64,000 nt of DNA from Hirudinaria manillensis (lineage: Eukaryota; Annelida; Clitellata; Hirudinida; Hirudinidae). This document shows positions 1 through 13,156 of the stretch, piece by piece. The notes below the pieces were generated by a model, which ran no database searches, was not told the origin of the DNA, and saw only the letters and a list, made by a program, of their open reading frames with translations. Position 1 is the stretch's first letter. Every line of letters starts with the position of its first letter. The stretch covers positions 5,023,001 through 5,087,000 of the forward strand of contig CM067535.1 of the NCBI GenBank assembly GCA_034509925.1. The letters run 5' to 3'. The translations under genes were made by a program, and so were the position numbers.

Positions 1-173
1 TTTTCACTAATCAATTGAGCCTCATAATCAAAGGTACACTTGATATTGATAACGTATGGCTTGCGACACGATCCGGCTTCTAAATAAAAGTCAATTCCAG
101 TTATGCTTAAGTTAAAAATGATAAATAACCAATCGGTTACTATTAACCAAATATATCACAAGAATGTGATTTT
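1..173. other. 3' flank of the SCO-spondin-like gene
   Basis: AT-rich sequence downstream, on the minus strand, of the stop codon at 174-176. I found no clear AATAAA on the minus strand here, so the polyadenylation site may lie beyond the window. Nothing else is visible. Confidence 0.5.
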
Positions 174-3100
174 TTAAGCATTTAAACAATCTGCATTTCT
201 AATGTTCCTCATACCTGATCCACTTTGGTCACTTTTATCAAATCCTTTATCAGAAACCTGCAATCTAAGATCATTCAGTGATGGAGATACGGAAGTATCA
301 ATGCTTTCATCCCACAATCCGTGCATTGAAACTTTACTCTGCGATTTTGTACTCCTTTGGAATGGCCTAAATTTTCCGGAATTTGGTGTTATAAGTTCCC
401 ACCAATCTTTGTCTGGACCATAATTATCCCATCCGGTAAGCAACTTCCGTTTTAAACCTTTTTTGGAAGTACTTTTGTACCTATGCTTCCCGGGTCTATA
501 AGGCCATTCCTCAGAACCTTCACGATAATAGTCCTCTTTTTGTTGATCTTCCGGATATCTTTGGTGTAACCTGGGATAATCATGTTCTGGATATTCATCT
601 TCTAAATAATATTTTCCTAGATCGTCTCTTTCTGGATAGCCATGAATTTCTGTATATTTTTTATCAAAGTAAGAAGGATCACGAAAATACGCTTCCCCTG
701 GGTATCTCTTACCATTATCATAATCAGATGTTCTTGAATACCTGTCCTCATCACCTGAAAGCCCATACTCATAGGGATATTTACTCAGATTTTCCAGATT
801 GCTGTTGTCTACTTCAAAATAATCGTAATTTTCCTCATCCAAATCAAACTCTGGATACATTTTAACATTTGGCTTTAAAGTTGAGAAAAGCCATCCTCCA
901 TATACATCAGAGATTCCTTTGCTTGATTTTATAGGCTTAGGAAGTCTTTCAATTTTACCTACAGTATAAGATGTTAATATGTGTTTATTTAAATTAATCA
1001 TAAACTTAAAGTTTGTCATTGTTATAAATTATATTATTGTTTATTATTATTGTTATTATTAGTTATTGTTACTTTACCTGCAGGTTTTTGTTTCAATGGA
1101 AATTGATCTTTTGATTCAGGAGTCGACATATCTATTTTTTCTTTTTTTTTCAAGCTTTTTTTATCTGGGTTAAAGGTGGTCTTAAACCAGGCTGGCCATT
1201 TGTCCCATTCCGCTGCCCCATAGCTTTCTATATCCCCAGGCTGATAAGTTGATTCACCTTCAATAACTTCTCCTCCCCAGCCAATACCTGGCTTAGATTT
1301 TCGTCTTTTTGTAATTTTTTTCCTTCTGAAGCTCGGTTTGGTCTGTTTTTGTGGTTTGAAAACTCCTGGCTCTTTGTCCATCCCACCAATGTCCTTCAAT
1401 ACTGGAAAACCAGCTTCTAAAATATATATTATTTATGTCACCAAAATCACGCTAACGTAATTTAATAATATTTATTTGAATTAACTATTACCAATTGGCA
1501 ATGAGCCCGCCATATTTTCTGAATCTGTCCCCATAGTTATTCCAGGTGGGAGAGGACTGGTTCCTCTTCTAAACTCTGTAGAATTACGTAAAAAGATGTG
1601 AGTATACGTTCATCTTAAATAATATTGATTAACATTTAGCTAATATTTGAGTGCTTACCAGGTTCAGCTAATCCCGGTGCTAAACAACAGGCTGTTAAGT
1701 GAAAGCCACTAATGGAGAGGATTTCCTTGGTAGCTTTAAATGCAAACCCAACGTGATTGCCAAATATCGGTTCATCGTAACTGAATTTTTGAGGGCCATC
1801 TTTCAGTTTCTAGGTGTAAGACTTTTTGAATTAGCCCTTTCGAAACTTCTTTTCGACATTAACCATTTGGAGCGCATTTATACTCACCACATTCTTTACA
1901 ACTCTCGAGCCAACAATCATCTGAAATTCTCGAATACCTTCTACTGTCATTTCAATTGCCGACATGTACCAATCCCCGTAACATCTTTTGGCAATTTCGA
2001 CTACGTATGAATAGTTGTTGCCAGGACTAACTTTCACCTGCCATTTTGAGACGGGACTGAACTTCAAGGAGTCTTGCGCATCCATCGATTTACGGAAATC
2101 TCGTTGATATAGAGTAATTAGCGAAGGAAGGTCGCTGTTAAAGAACATTGGCTGAGGATCGGGACAGGTTGGTAACCTCCCGTATGGTCTCGTGCCATAT
2201 CCGAACTCTGTTACTGAAAATTGCATTTTCAATAGCATTTTTTCATTTAACGTAAAGACATAGTTTTGCTGGTTTTTAAAAGCCTGACAATTTATTTTTT
2301 GACGATTATTGAACAAGTGTCTATTTAATAACCTCCTTGAACACAGGCAATCACTTCTACATTTTGCACGTTCACAGCATACCCAGATTCAAAATAAAGC
2401 AATATCTGCAGCACATCTGATAATCCTCCATTATCGAAGTCGTACGACACCGTGTTCTCAATGATCTTTCTCTGATGACATTAATTATTAGCTACATAAT
2501 GTTTTTAAATATTTAATTACTATAGAGTTTACAATCCAAAATATTTAGGAATCAAGTTAGCCAAATGGATTGCATTTGTGCCTTTGATGATAAACAGCAA
2601 ACGCTTATGGAAGACTTAGCTCCTCTTATGCTTCGCTTATAAAGATAAACTTTGTTGTTATTTTCATTATCATATTGATATGATATCCCATAATTCCTAG
2701 AAAAAAATAACAATTTTTGTTGTTAATCTTCTAACTAACCCTATGCTTTGTTTCTTCCCCGTTTACATCAACGATCTTCATTTCACAAGTGATTGCCCCG
2801 TTTGCCCAGAGTGATATCCTTCTCAGAGTAAAACTTTCCAATGGGGTAGGTTTATCTATAACAATAAAATCGTGTCTGGGACTGGTGAGAACGAGATGTT
2901 TTCGGGAGCCGAGAAGAGCATCGGATCCATCCATTTCCTCATTGACCCTGATGGAAAAGGTTTGCTCTCCATGAACAAAGTCTACGGCTAACATATCAAC
3001 AGGGCACAGCTTTGAGGGACTTGTGGTAGTCAGAGAAACTTTTAATATTATAAATAAGTTGTTATAATTTATATTATTGTTTGTTATTATTATTGCTATT

Positions 3101-6100
3101 ATTAGTTATTGTTATCTTACCACAGCTAGATTCATCCGATCCATCTCCACAGTCGTCCACTTCATCACATCGAACATTCTTCGGCTTACATTTGGAATTA
3201 TCACAGCGAAAAAAATCAATTGGGCTGCATATGTCTAAAAAAATTGATAAAATTTATATGCAAAATAGTTTCAAAATAATGCAAGGTTTACTACTGCCTT
3301 CTTGGTAAGACAATCATATTATATTATGTTGTATTATGTTATTATTTCCTCAAAACTTTGCATCCTTCGTTTGTAAATGTTTTAATCTTAAGGAAGTTTT
3401 TGGATTTGATTGAATAATAGAACATTTCGAGAAATCACCATAACCTGTACAATTAGTTTCATCGGAATCGTCTTCCAAACCACAATCTGCCAATCCATCG
3501 CATACCATTGAAGTAGGTATGCATCTCTTAGTGAGGCACTCAAAAAATGTCCTTGGACAAGTTTGGTCTAAAAACATGGTTTATAGAAATTTGATTGCCT
3601 ATCGAAACGTATTGATAATATATAATTAATTAACTTATGTTTATGGAAAAGCTAATTAAGATGTACAAATAAATGTCAGACCATTAAAAAGAGGCTAACA
3701 AAAATTCATTTTAAAAATTTCGTTACAAAGTTAATGGGGATTTAACAATCTATCAACAATCACACAAAGTAATTTTAAGTTGAATAAATATTTAGGCAAT
3801 GCCAGAAAAATGATCTTACTGCAACTTCGCTCGTCGCTTTCGTCTCCACAATCGGGGAAACCGTTGCAAGCTCGAGATTTGGGAATACAAGTTCCGTCAA
3901 AGGTACACGCAAACTCCTCGGGTTTGCATTTCCACGCTGGAAGTGCAAATTATTGAAATAAATAAAACCCACTCGTTCTAAACATAAACATATTAAAAGT
4001 TAAGCAGAACAACTAAAGATTTCAAAGAAGCACAGCTCACCACATTCCAATTCGTCAAACTGCTTTGGGCAGTCCACAATTCCATCACATTTTCTTGCCA
4101 TGGGAATACACTTGGTTGAATTCTTGCACCAATACTGATCATCTGTGCAGTTGTTCACGCAATGCTTTCCACCACAGCTCAGTTCGGCATCAGAACACGT
4201 ACTGAACAAAGTTTTAATACTAATAATTTATGTATAATATTTATATTATTAATCACAAAGTATACTTTCTCATTGATCGAATGTTATTGCTGCGTGAACA
4301 AACACTTTGACATCTTTGTTAAATATAGCACAGGATGTTCATAAAATTAAATTTACGTTCTAACCATGTTTGACAGTCCACCTCAACAACTGTTCCAGGG
4401 GAAAGCCAAGCGCCCTCGTGCGAGCACTTACATTCCGAAAGAGGAACACATACTCCATCCTCTGAAGAATGAAAGGGGTAAGCACTAGTACGAGGTGAGC
4501 GAACTTTGACAAAATTTCTATTAGATTAATTTCGATTAGAGCTCAATAAACATTTATAAAACTTCGACATGAGAGCGAAGATGTGAAATTTGAAACATTT
4601 TCAAGAATACTTTTTTTTATATCATTTCACCTTCTATTTATAATGAAACAAAAATATGAATATTGGAAGATGATATGATAAAGGTAAAAAGAATATATCA
4701 TATATGATAGATACAGTACTCCTATTTAAAATCGAATAGTTGAAAATTTTTTTCATGTAATAAATTATCTCTCATCTCAAATTATGTTCCAACCATTTTC
4801 ATAAAAGTCATCTTGACAGAAGCACCCCTCTACACACTCCGACGCTTCACAACTGCCTTTCCCCGTCTTTCCGTAGTCTCCACATGTTTGTCGGCAAGGA
4901 GAACCACATACTTTATATTCATGTCCCTTTTCGCACATTTTAGCTGCATTAACAAATTCATTGTTTTTAATGTTTCATCGATTGGCACCAAATAAGCGAA
5001 AGATGACTAACGACACAAGCCGTTGGACCTCCAATTGACATAAACTCCTTTGAAACTGCATTCTTGTGCGAATGCGGCAATTGCAGTACAAGTACATTCG
5101 CAATTGTTTCCCTGGTCGCACCTTAATTTCATCACATTGCCTTATTATTATTTACAAGACATACCGAAAAATTGCACGAAAAATGTAGCGATGGAAAGCA
5201 CGAATAAAGAACTTTTAACGTGAAGCAAGTAATATATTAATCAGCAAATAATAGGTTAACCATCAATTTATTACCCGCAAGAGTCATAGAGACAATTCTT
5301 GTAATACTCTTTAAATGAGGTCACCAACTTTCTGCATTCATCAAACATCTCGTGTTCGGTTATCACTCGGCATACAGGTTCTGCCCATTTCAGCCTTTCT
5401 GGGAAATCCTTGAAGATATATGATTATTATATCTATTATTATACTATATCTATGGTTATTTAATAAATAACATCTTTTTAACATAAACATTATTTATCTA
5501 TTTATTTATTATCATCGTCACAGTCATAGAAAGATAGAAACGGTTTAAACGACATCTGAAAATGGGTAGTAGTTAAGAATTAACATAAAAGAAAAGAATT
5601 ATACCAAATACGTAAATCATCAATTAATCTGAGATTACTACCTTACAGGGATCGAAATCATCAGCGAGACCTTTACTTTTGCAAAGGTTGCTAGCCCTCC
5701 ACTTGAAGCCAAAAGATTGAGGAGTGGAAATGAGAGTACCTGACTTGAGATCCTGAAATTCGTTTTGGTAATTGTCATCGAAGTTACCGCAAAGCCCTTC
5801 CACATTGTTCCGATACTGGTCAGACATGCTGATGTATACTCTAGTCCCTAGTAAAACAAGTAAAAAATGGACTAAAGAATTAAATTAATTATTATTTAAT
5901 TGATATTATGTTATGGAATAGTAATGTGGCAATGATTAGTGCTATCATTGATAATTTTAATAATCATCCAGACTTTAAAATTAATAATAAAAACATAATA
6001 TGAATAATATGATTAATATTAGACTAACCCCCATCCCACATGATGTCGAAACCAAGATGAAAAGAAAGAACCAGAAAAAGACCAGATGAAACCATGATGC

Positions 6101-9100
6101 CACCTAAGAAAGTCCTGGGGCGTGAACTATCAACAGGCACGTCGTTAATTGTGACCTCTAACCCTCTCATCAATTTAATTACTGTGTTTTTCACTTTTAC
6201 AGTCACAGACTTCGTGCAAGTGACCTGTGAAATTTAACCGTTAAGCGAATGATGTCTTGAAGAGTTTAATAACAGTCAGATTCTAAGGATGGACTCATCG
6301 AATTGTATGCAATAACTTAATCAGACGCATAATCACAAAATGTGTAAAATATAAAATATATAGCTGGCTGAAAATATAATTACCCCCTGTGATCCACATG
6401 GCACGTTCTCTAAAGTCACAATAAAGAGTTTCTCGGACTTTTCCTGCACCATGATGTATTCACATGGGCCTTGGAAGCTGTAATACCTTCCATCGAACGT
6501 TTTGTAGTGAGGGTCTCCTACTGCTGAACACGTTGCTCGACAATTGGATTTCATCACTAATTTCCAACGTCTATTCTGGCATTGGCTGAAGTTCAATTTC
6601 ACAATTAACAGTAATAATTTTTTTTTATTATATAGCGGAATTAGTCATAAAATTTAGGAATTATAGCTTATACTAACAATGTCTTGCATCCAATCGTTAC
6701 TGTCTCTCGTGCCTGATAGAGTTTGGAACTGTAAGAACAAGGACAATCTTCGGGTGACACACAATTCCCCTAAATAACAAAGATGAAGAATACTTAAATC
6801 AAGTTTTACTTCTTTGTGAGCATGAAACGAATGGAGAATAATGCCAAGTTCTTTAAAATAATCAAATAACCAGCATTCACTAATTAATATTTAACATAGA
6901 AATTTGTAGATTCTTATTACGTCTGGGTGAAGGACACTGCCAGATGGACAGGTACATCCATCGAATCGGAATTCGTTGGCGTCACAATATCCTGGCGCAT
7001 CAAGGCTGACGCAAGTACTTCCGCAGCTGGAAACATTAGAAACGAATACCTGATTGAATGGACATTTGATTGTTTTACCGCAGTTGGATTTACTGCAGTC
7101 CCAAGTTGCATTGCTGCAAATGCTGTTGAACAAAAACCAAAGTAACACTAATTATTTTCATCGGACTCTGTTGTGGGATGAAGCCATTGATTAGTTGCTC
7201 ACCAGTTTCCGCAAGCTCTATTCCATAATTCTTTTGCTTTGTACACCTTCTTAGAAATATACTCGTAGCAACTGCAATCTTCTCGCGGTACACAAGCGCT
7301 CTGGTGATCTACTAAATCTCCTCTATTCCCACATTTGCAGCCTGCTACACATGTGTCGTCATCCGGTAAATGGCTGGGATACTGATTGTCTTTACAAGAA
7401 GGTTGATGAGGTGCGCAATCCGAAAACACTTGTCCATTCGGACATTGATATCCCTCAACGCCTGAAAACAAGAATTATTTATTCATTTCATCAGCCGAGA
7501 GTCGTTAAACCTCTGATACTACCCGAAAGGCAATATCACATCAATGACATTATAAATGACTGATTTTTCACGAACGGTTTATTTAGATATATTCATTGGC
7601 TTAAGTTTTTAAATTGATAGTACCAATTACTTCTAATTTTAAACATTTATCATACTTCCGCACAGATCAAAGACTTCCGGATGTGCCATCCAGTTTGGTT
7701 CAAGTTCGAAACCGGCAGCTGCACATCTTTCCGCCAGAGCAGCAAGAGCAGTGCATAATGGTTCCGGAGATCCAGGTGAAGCACAAGAATCTTGCATGCA
7801 TATGTCAAAATATCGATTCCAGTCAACCAAAACGGCAAGACAAGGCCCAAAGATTTCTTCTTTTCCAACCAATGCACAATGGCGTTCAGCATATAGAGTT
7901 GCCTGGTCAAAATATTCCACCCCAATAATTACACTGTATTCTGTCGTTTATATATATGTGTGTGTGTGCTGTACCATTCCGATACGATTAAAATACCATA
8001 AAATGAATTATTCAGCAAATTTCAGAAGTTTAATGTGGACGGAGACTTACACTTCCATAACCAGAACTGCAGGGATCACCAGCTAAATGGGCCTCATCTA
8101 AGTTTCCGGCTCCATGGGAATAGGACATTGCAAAACTTAGAAGATCTTCTTCAATTCCGCTTCTGGATTTATAATCATTTTGAATAGATCCATCCATATT
8201 TCCGCACAACCCTTGAACCTTAATTATGAGGAAATAAATTAATATATATACTATGTGTGTACATATTCAAATATATATTGCATGCAGTATTTACAACAAA
8301 AACCCCAGAAATCTTGGTAATTTCAGAAAACAACAGCAAGGCAAAAAAAAAACAAACAAAGAAATTAGTACTGGCAATCACTGAGATTATGTTATAGTAT
8401 TAAAACTTAATCCAAATCCTGATAAATTTATCAACTGCCCAGCCAATCAAATATACTTTCTATTAACATCAAAGAAATTTATAAATTTCTGCTTTATCAA
8501 GCTAGCCAAAAGTGATTGTTTTACCTTTCCTGAGTAAAACGGTTCTAGTCTAATATATAGCCTTCCATGTCTGTCATATAAAATTCTGAAGCCATAACCC
8601 TGAACAACGACAAAGAGACTCGTGACCTTCTTTACATAAAGGTTCAGATCATTATAAGGTCTGAGTGCCGGGTCGTCTAATATTTCTCCATTCAGCAGAA
8701 CCTTGGCAAATAATTAAATGCATTATATTTCAACAAATGGTAGGTATTAAAAAGACTCTAAAAATCTGTAAATAATGTGGATCAAAGAAAAGCCACGAGA
8801 AGGATTAAAATTTTCAAAATAAAAACCCTTAGTAAATAAATGAAATTTAAGATGGAATCCACCAACAAGTTAACTTTAGGATGATTGCAATCAAATGATC
8901 ATTACTAATTATTGATTACTAACTTCGAAATTCTTGTTGACCGTCACAATATAGGACTTGTATCCATGCTTTAGTTCGACTCGGAATCCAGATATGCAGC
9001 TTATGTCTGGAGACATAAGGAGGCATTTGGTCACAGAGTAGGTTATGCTGAGGTCACCTCTTTCTAATACCGAAGGGTCGCTGGGTTCCAGAAAGGAACT

Positions 9101-12100
9101 AAAATACTGTATGAATGACAACAGACTTCAAGATTCCAATGAAAATAAATGTTTTAAAAAATTAACGGGTCGATTGATATAAAGATGAATCGCCTCCGTA
9201 TAAACTTTGGAGTTTTATGAGAGCTAGCCACCATATTTCTATCTGCACTGCTATCTACATGTACATGAAAAGTTTAACCTCAACAAGAGCGTACGATCCC
9301 TCCGGTCCATGGAAATCGAACTTGTTGCCATCAAAAGTATTGAAATGCTGGAAGCCAATGACCGAGCAAATCTTGGGACACAATTTCTTCGTGCATTTCC
9401 ACCTCCCATAGTTGCATTGGCTGATTGCAAGAAAAACGACGTCTAAGTGCATTCATTTATCGCTTAATGTAAGTCAGATTTTTTGTTAACGGAACTGACC
9501 ATAAATTGCAACCGATATTGACCGAGCTTCCTTGGTCGAATTGTTCGCCTCTGTATATACAGGGGCACCGGTTAGCAGGCACACAGTGGGATCCATTGAA
9601 AAACGTTCCGGCAAGGCACTGACATCCCGGGGTGCAGTCCTTATCAGAGCAAGCAAGAGGATTTGGGTCGATATACAAATTCTGACAAGTCTTCATACAC
9701 TTTGGAGCACATTCAGTATACATCATACCGTATGGACATCTTCGAGCTGTAGAATTAATGCGCAATTTGATTAAATCGTGAATGAATACATTCAAATGCA
9801 TTCTATCAACTAACGGCAGAGATGGGCAGATCTCCAGTTAAATGGTACTTCTCTCAAAGCACAAATCTGACTGTAGGAACTATAAGCTTGACACGTGACA
9901 CTCTGCAATTCTTTCTGTCTGTCTACCTCTGAAAGTTTGTGATCCCTTGAGTATTGTTCTGCTAGGCAATAGTCCGAGACGCACCTCTCAAAATATGGAT
10001 TTGGATGAACCTTTAAATAAATCAAGCACTCATGTCCTTGGTCACGTCGCGAATACGGCTACCGCGATCAATTTTGATTTCTAATATCCAAAAAGTTATA
10101 AGCAAAAGTAATCACTATGCAAACGACATGAGTTCATATTCCTTAGAAATAGGCACCATTTAAAAAGGCCACTTTTGCCTGGTTAAGCTACACGCGTATA
10201 CATAGAATCCGAAGTGTTTTCTCCATTAATCTAGAGCTCCTCCCCGAGGAGTAGGTTAGGGTAGGGCTATGACTAACCCTAGTATGGTGTTGAAATCACC
10301 AACTCAAATATTGCCATATTTGACATAGGCAGGCACCTAACAGTCTGAGCTAACTTGCATAGCATTAGAAACTTCACCTAAATTATAACATTTTAGGACT
10401 CGGGCTGACCCTAAGAAAAATTGGCGGGGTCTTTACAAATAAAAAAATGAAAAGCAGAGTCTTATCCTTTTTTTTCGGCGGTCCTTATACCTCACGGAAT
10501 AAATTTTTCTTTATAGCTTAATTCAACCACCGAAACTTGACTAACGGAGCCATGACACGATTTGAACGGAGCTTGCCAGATTTTTCCGCAGGAATCAAGG
10601 GCCTTGTTTTCGAGGACAGATGTGTTGCATGGGTAACCATATGTCTCAGCAGTTGGACACTGTAATTGGTGAATTTATTTTGCATTCGAATTTTTCCATA
10701 AAATTTTAAATAGATTTACTTGCTCCAGGCCATTAATCACTACCCAGGAATTTCCAAATTCAAGAGGATGAGCCACTTTCAGCCCTCCCGGAGTTTTCAG
10801 GTCATCTTTAAGAAATAAAAGAATGAGTCATCATTTTATGCGCAAAATCAGTTATTCGCCTTCATGCCGTTACGTAGCACATCTAACCATATGGATCACC
10901 ATTATAGTCTCCACAAATGCCTTTAGTTTTAATTTCTCCCGATTTTTCGAGAGTCAAGAAAAACGTGTTGTTTTCATCCCATCGAAGTCTTACAAACGAC
11001 AGCTGAATGTAGAAATAATCTCCTGTTTTCTCAATTTTGAGACTTTTTTCTGGGTCAGAGTAACCTTGAGCCTGGTTGACCTGCACAAATTTCCCACCTA
11101 CCATTATTTTTGCACCCTCGACCACAGCGATAAGATGTTCTTTGTAGAATATGTTCAATCGCTATGACAAAAAGTAAAAGTTAATATTAAGACTTCTAAC
11201 ATAATGACTTCCTGGTTAATTAGATTAAGATCGTGAAAAGTAAATAAACTGTTTTTATTGTAAATTATCGCATACGAATTATGCCAACCTTACGGCATTT
11301 AACAAAACTATAGCAGTCGACCATTTTTACGGTGACTTTAATAATATCCGAATCCAACAAAGTGTAGGCACAACGTCCAGGAAAAAGAAATTCCATTCCA
11401 TCGAATGACCTCCAGTAATTAGGTCCTAAACCAATGCAAGTTCTGAAGGGCAGGTCGTCCTTGTTGAGTATGACTAATCAAACATTATTTTAAATTAATA
11501 ATATAATATAATTTATAGAAGTGATTATATTACACTTAATATCTACAGTAAGTTGCACTATATATCTAACTATATATAACTAATAATGATGACACATAGT
11601 GCTTAAATTGCAATTATTTCAAAAAACAATTTCGAATATCTAACCTTTTGGGAGGTCGGGCACAAAATCGGCGGTATCATCGTCAGGTGGGGCGCTAGGG
11701 CATGCCTCGCAACTCTCTCCTGCCAGTCCCCATCCTCCGGCACCATCGAGTGAACAGCAAGTCGTCTTGTCCATAACCTCGTTGAACGATATATCTTTGT
11801 ATCTTTTATACTTGCTTGAATTGGGCTTTGCACCATAGCACCATTTGTTCAGATAGCAGTACTTTCTTTTTCTATTCACATCTGCGGAAAATGTTGCAAA
11901 ATACATGATCCAGGCTTTTAGAATTTGTCGTTGTGGTGATAAGGTTTGATGTCAAGAGCCCTAGCATGTAAGGGTTTGGCCGCATCCAATTTGGTGGAAC
12001 TTGTTATCATTAACATCATTAATGCCTTCAACATATCAAATTCGAAGCGGTGACCAGTTTCATTTAAAAAGTATGTAAACCAACTTTTAAATTCTTAGGT

Positions 12101-13081
12101 AATTGAAAACTTTCTTGATGGTTTATTACACAAAAATTTGTATTAGTGGAGACATATCATCAAAATGATATCTCACTGCTCGTTGTGGACAAACGCCATC
12201 TGTTTTATAATATTCTCAATAATTTAACTTTACTAATACTAATACCTGGCATAAGCTATCTATTTTTACAATGATCGATTCTTCTTACTTTTCTTATCAT
12301 CCTCACAAGTTGTACCCGCAAAGTCAGGGAGGCAGTCACAAGTACCCGGCTGGGAACAAATTCCTCCATTTAGACAAGGTGGATCACATAATGCTGGCGG
12401 AAAAACGTTGTAAAATTAATCAAAATACCAAATTTGCTCAAAATTCCAACTCACGTTTAATGCACAAAGGTTTTTCCCATCCACCGCAGCATTCGATTAC
12501 TGCCTTCTGAATAAGTCTGGCGTGCCGAAAATGTTTATGCCCTCAATTTTTTATTTGTTTAAATTTGATTTTGTTTACCTCCATAAGTAAAAGTTAAGTT
12601 TATGAAATCGATTTTTTGCTTTTAGGTTTTCAATTCTCTTGAAATTTAGCAGAATGCAAGTTTAAATGACATGCTTCCGGTCCCATAAATTGATGGATCA
12701 GCAAAATCAACATCAGTACTACTGCGGCCAAAGATAATGTGTTTGCTATGATTTAGTGGCGAAATTTTTTAAATATTTATGTACTGAAGTTGCAATTTGG
12801 TATTTCAAATGAACTCTAAAATAACTAAGAAATAACGAATAATTAAAATAAATAAGAACTGAAAACATTTATTTTATCACGAAAACTCACCTAGAGAAAT
12901 AACAATCGGGACCCTGGTCTGTTGTATTTTTCCACTGTTCAATAAGTTCCTCTATTTGCTCGTCACTTACACCGATTAGATGGGATCTCTCGTGATTCAA
13001 TTCGTAACTTTCGAAACCAGTTGATCTTTTCGTCAACTTAAAGTAGTTGATGCACTTTGCCGCTACGTCTTCACGGACCAT
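174..13081 (-). CDS. SCO-spondin/hemolectin-like secreted multidomain protein (about 30 exons, roughly 2300 residues)
   Basis: Large extracellular mosaic protein read through many short minus-strand exons; nearly all junctions I could check are phase 1, typical of shuffled extracellular modules. Order from the N-terminus: cysteine-rich end of an EMI-like domain ([11 protein letters not shown], about 12460-12500); an EGF module ([15 protein letters not shown], about 12294-12390); a TB-like module ([11 protein letters not shown]...CEACP, 11640-11890); VWD1 (11460-10720) with C8 (10660-9810) and TIL (9750-9500); VWD2 (9420-8060), C8 (7920-7658), TIL (7462-6680); VWD3 (6590-5640), C8 (5410-5012), TIL (4940-4365); four LDLa modules (4201-4039, 3935-3825, 3570-3425, 3236-3120) each with the Cys/Asp-Glu calcium pattern ([20 protein letters not shown]); two unrecognised beta-rich segments (about 3035-2390 and 2216-1661); and a basic then Tyr/Pro/Glu-rich tail to the stop at 174. 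VWD-C8-TIL triplets followed by LDLa repeats match SCO-spondin, but no thrombospondin type-1 repeats or cystine knot are seen. The family acts in extracellular matrix, mucus or clotting. The 5' end is unsure: the exon 12887-13081 is open and has a good donor, but its join to the next exon does not keep frame, and no signal peptide is visible, so an exon is probably missed. Confidence 0.85.
10225..10400 (-). mobile_element. Possible tRNA-derived SINE or folded relic in an intron
   Basis: Lies in the roughly 500-base intron splitting the first C8 domain. On the minus strand there is an A-box-like TAGCTCAGACTG (10352-10341) and, about 45 bases on, a B-box-like ATTTCAACACC (10296-10286; 9 of 11 to GGTTCRANNCC). 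Several short hairpins follow (CTCCTC/GAGGAG). This spacing fits an RNA polymerase III promoter of a tRNA-derived SINE, but I see no clear tail or second copy, so this is tentative. Confidence 0.25.
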
Positions 13082-13156
13082 CTCATATGATTTGCATTTG
13101 TGGCTGTTGCTTCATGTCATGAAATTTATATTTAATTTCTGTTTTAACCCATCCCC

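Noticed and set aside
1699-2010. 103-codon plus-strand frame
   Set aside because: Shadow of the minus-strand exons of the SCO-spondin-like gene, whose frame and splice sites are supported.
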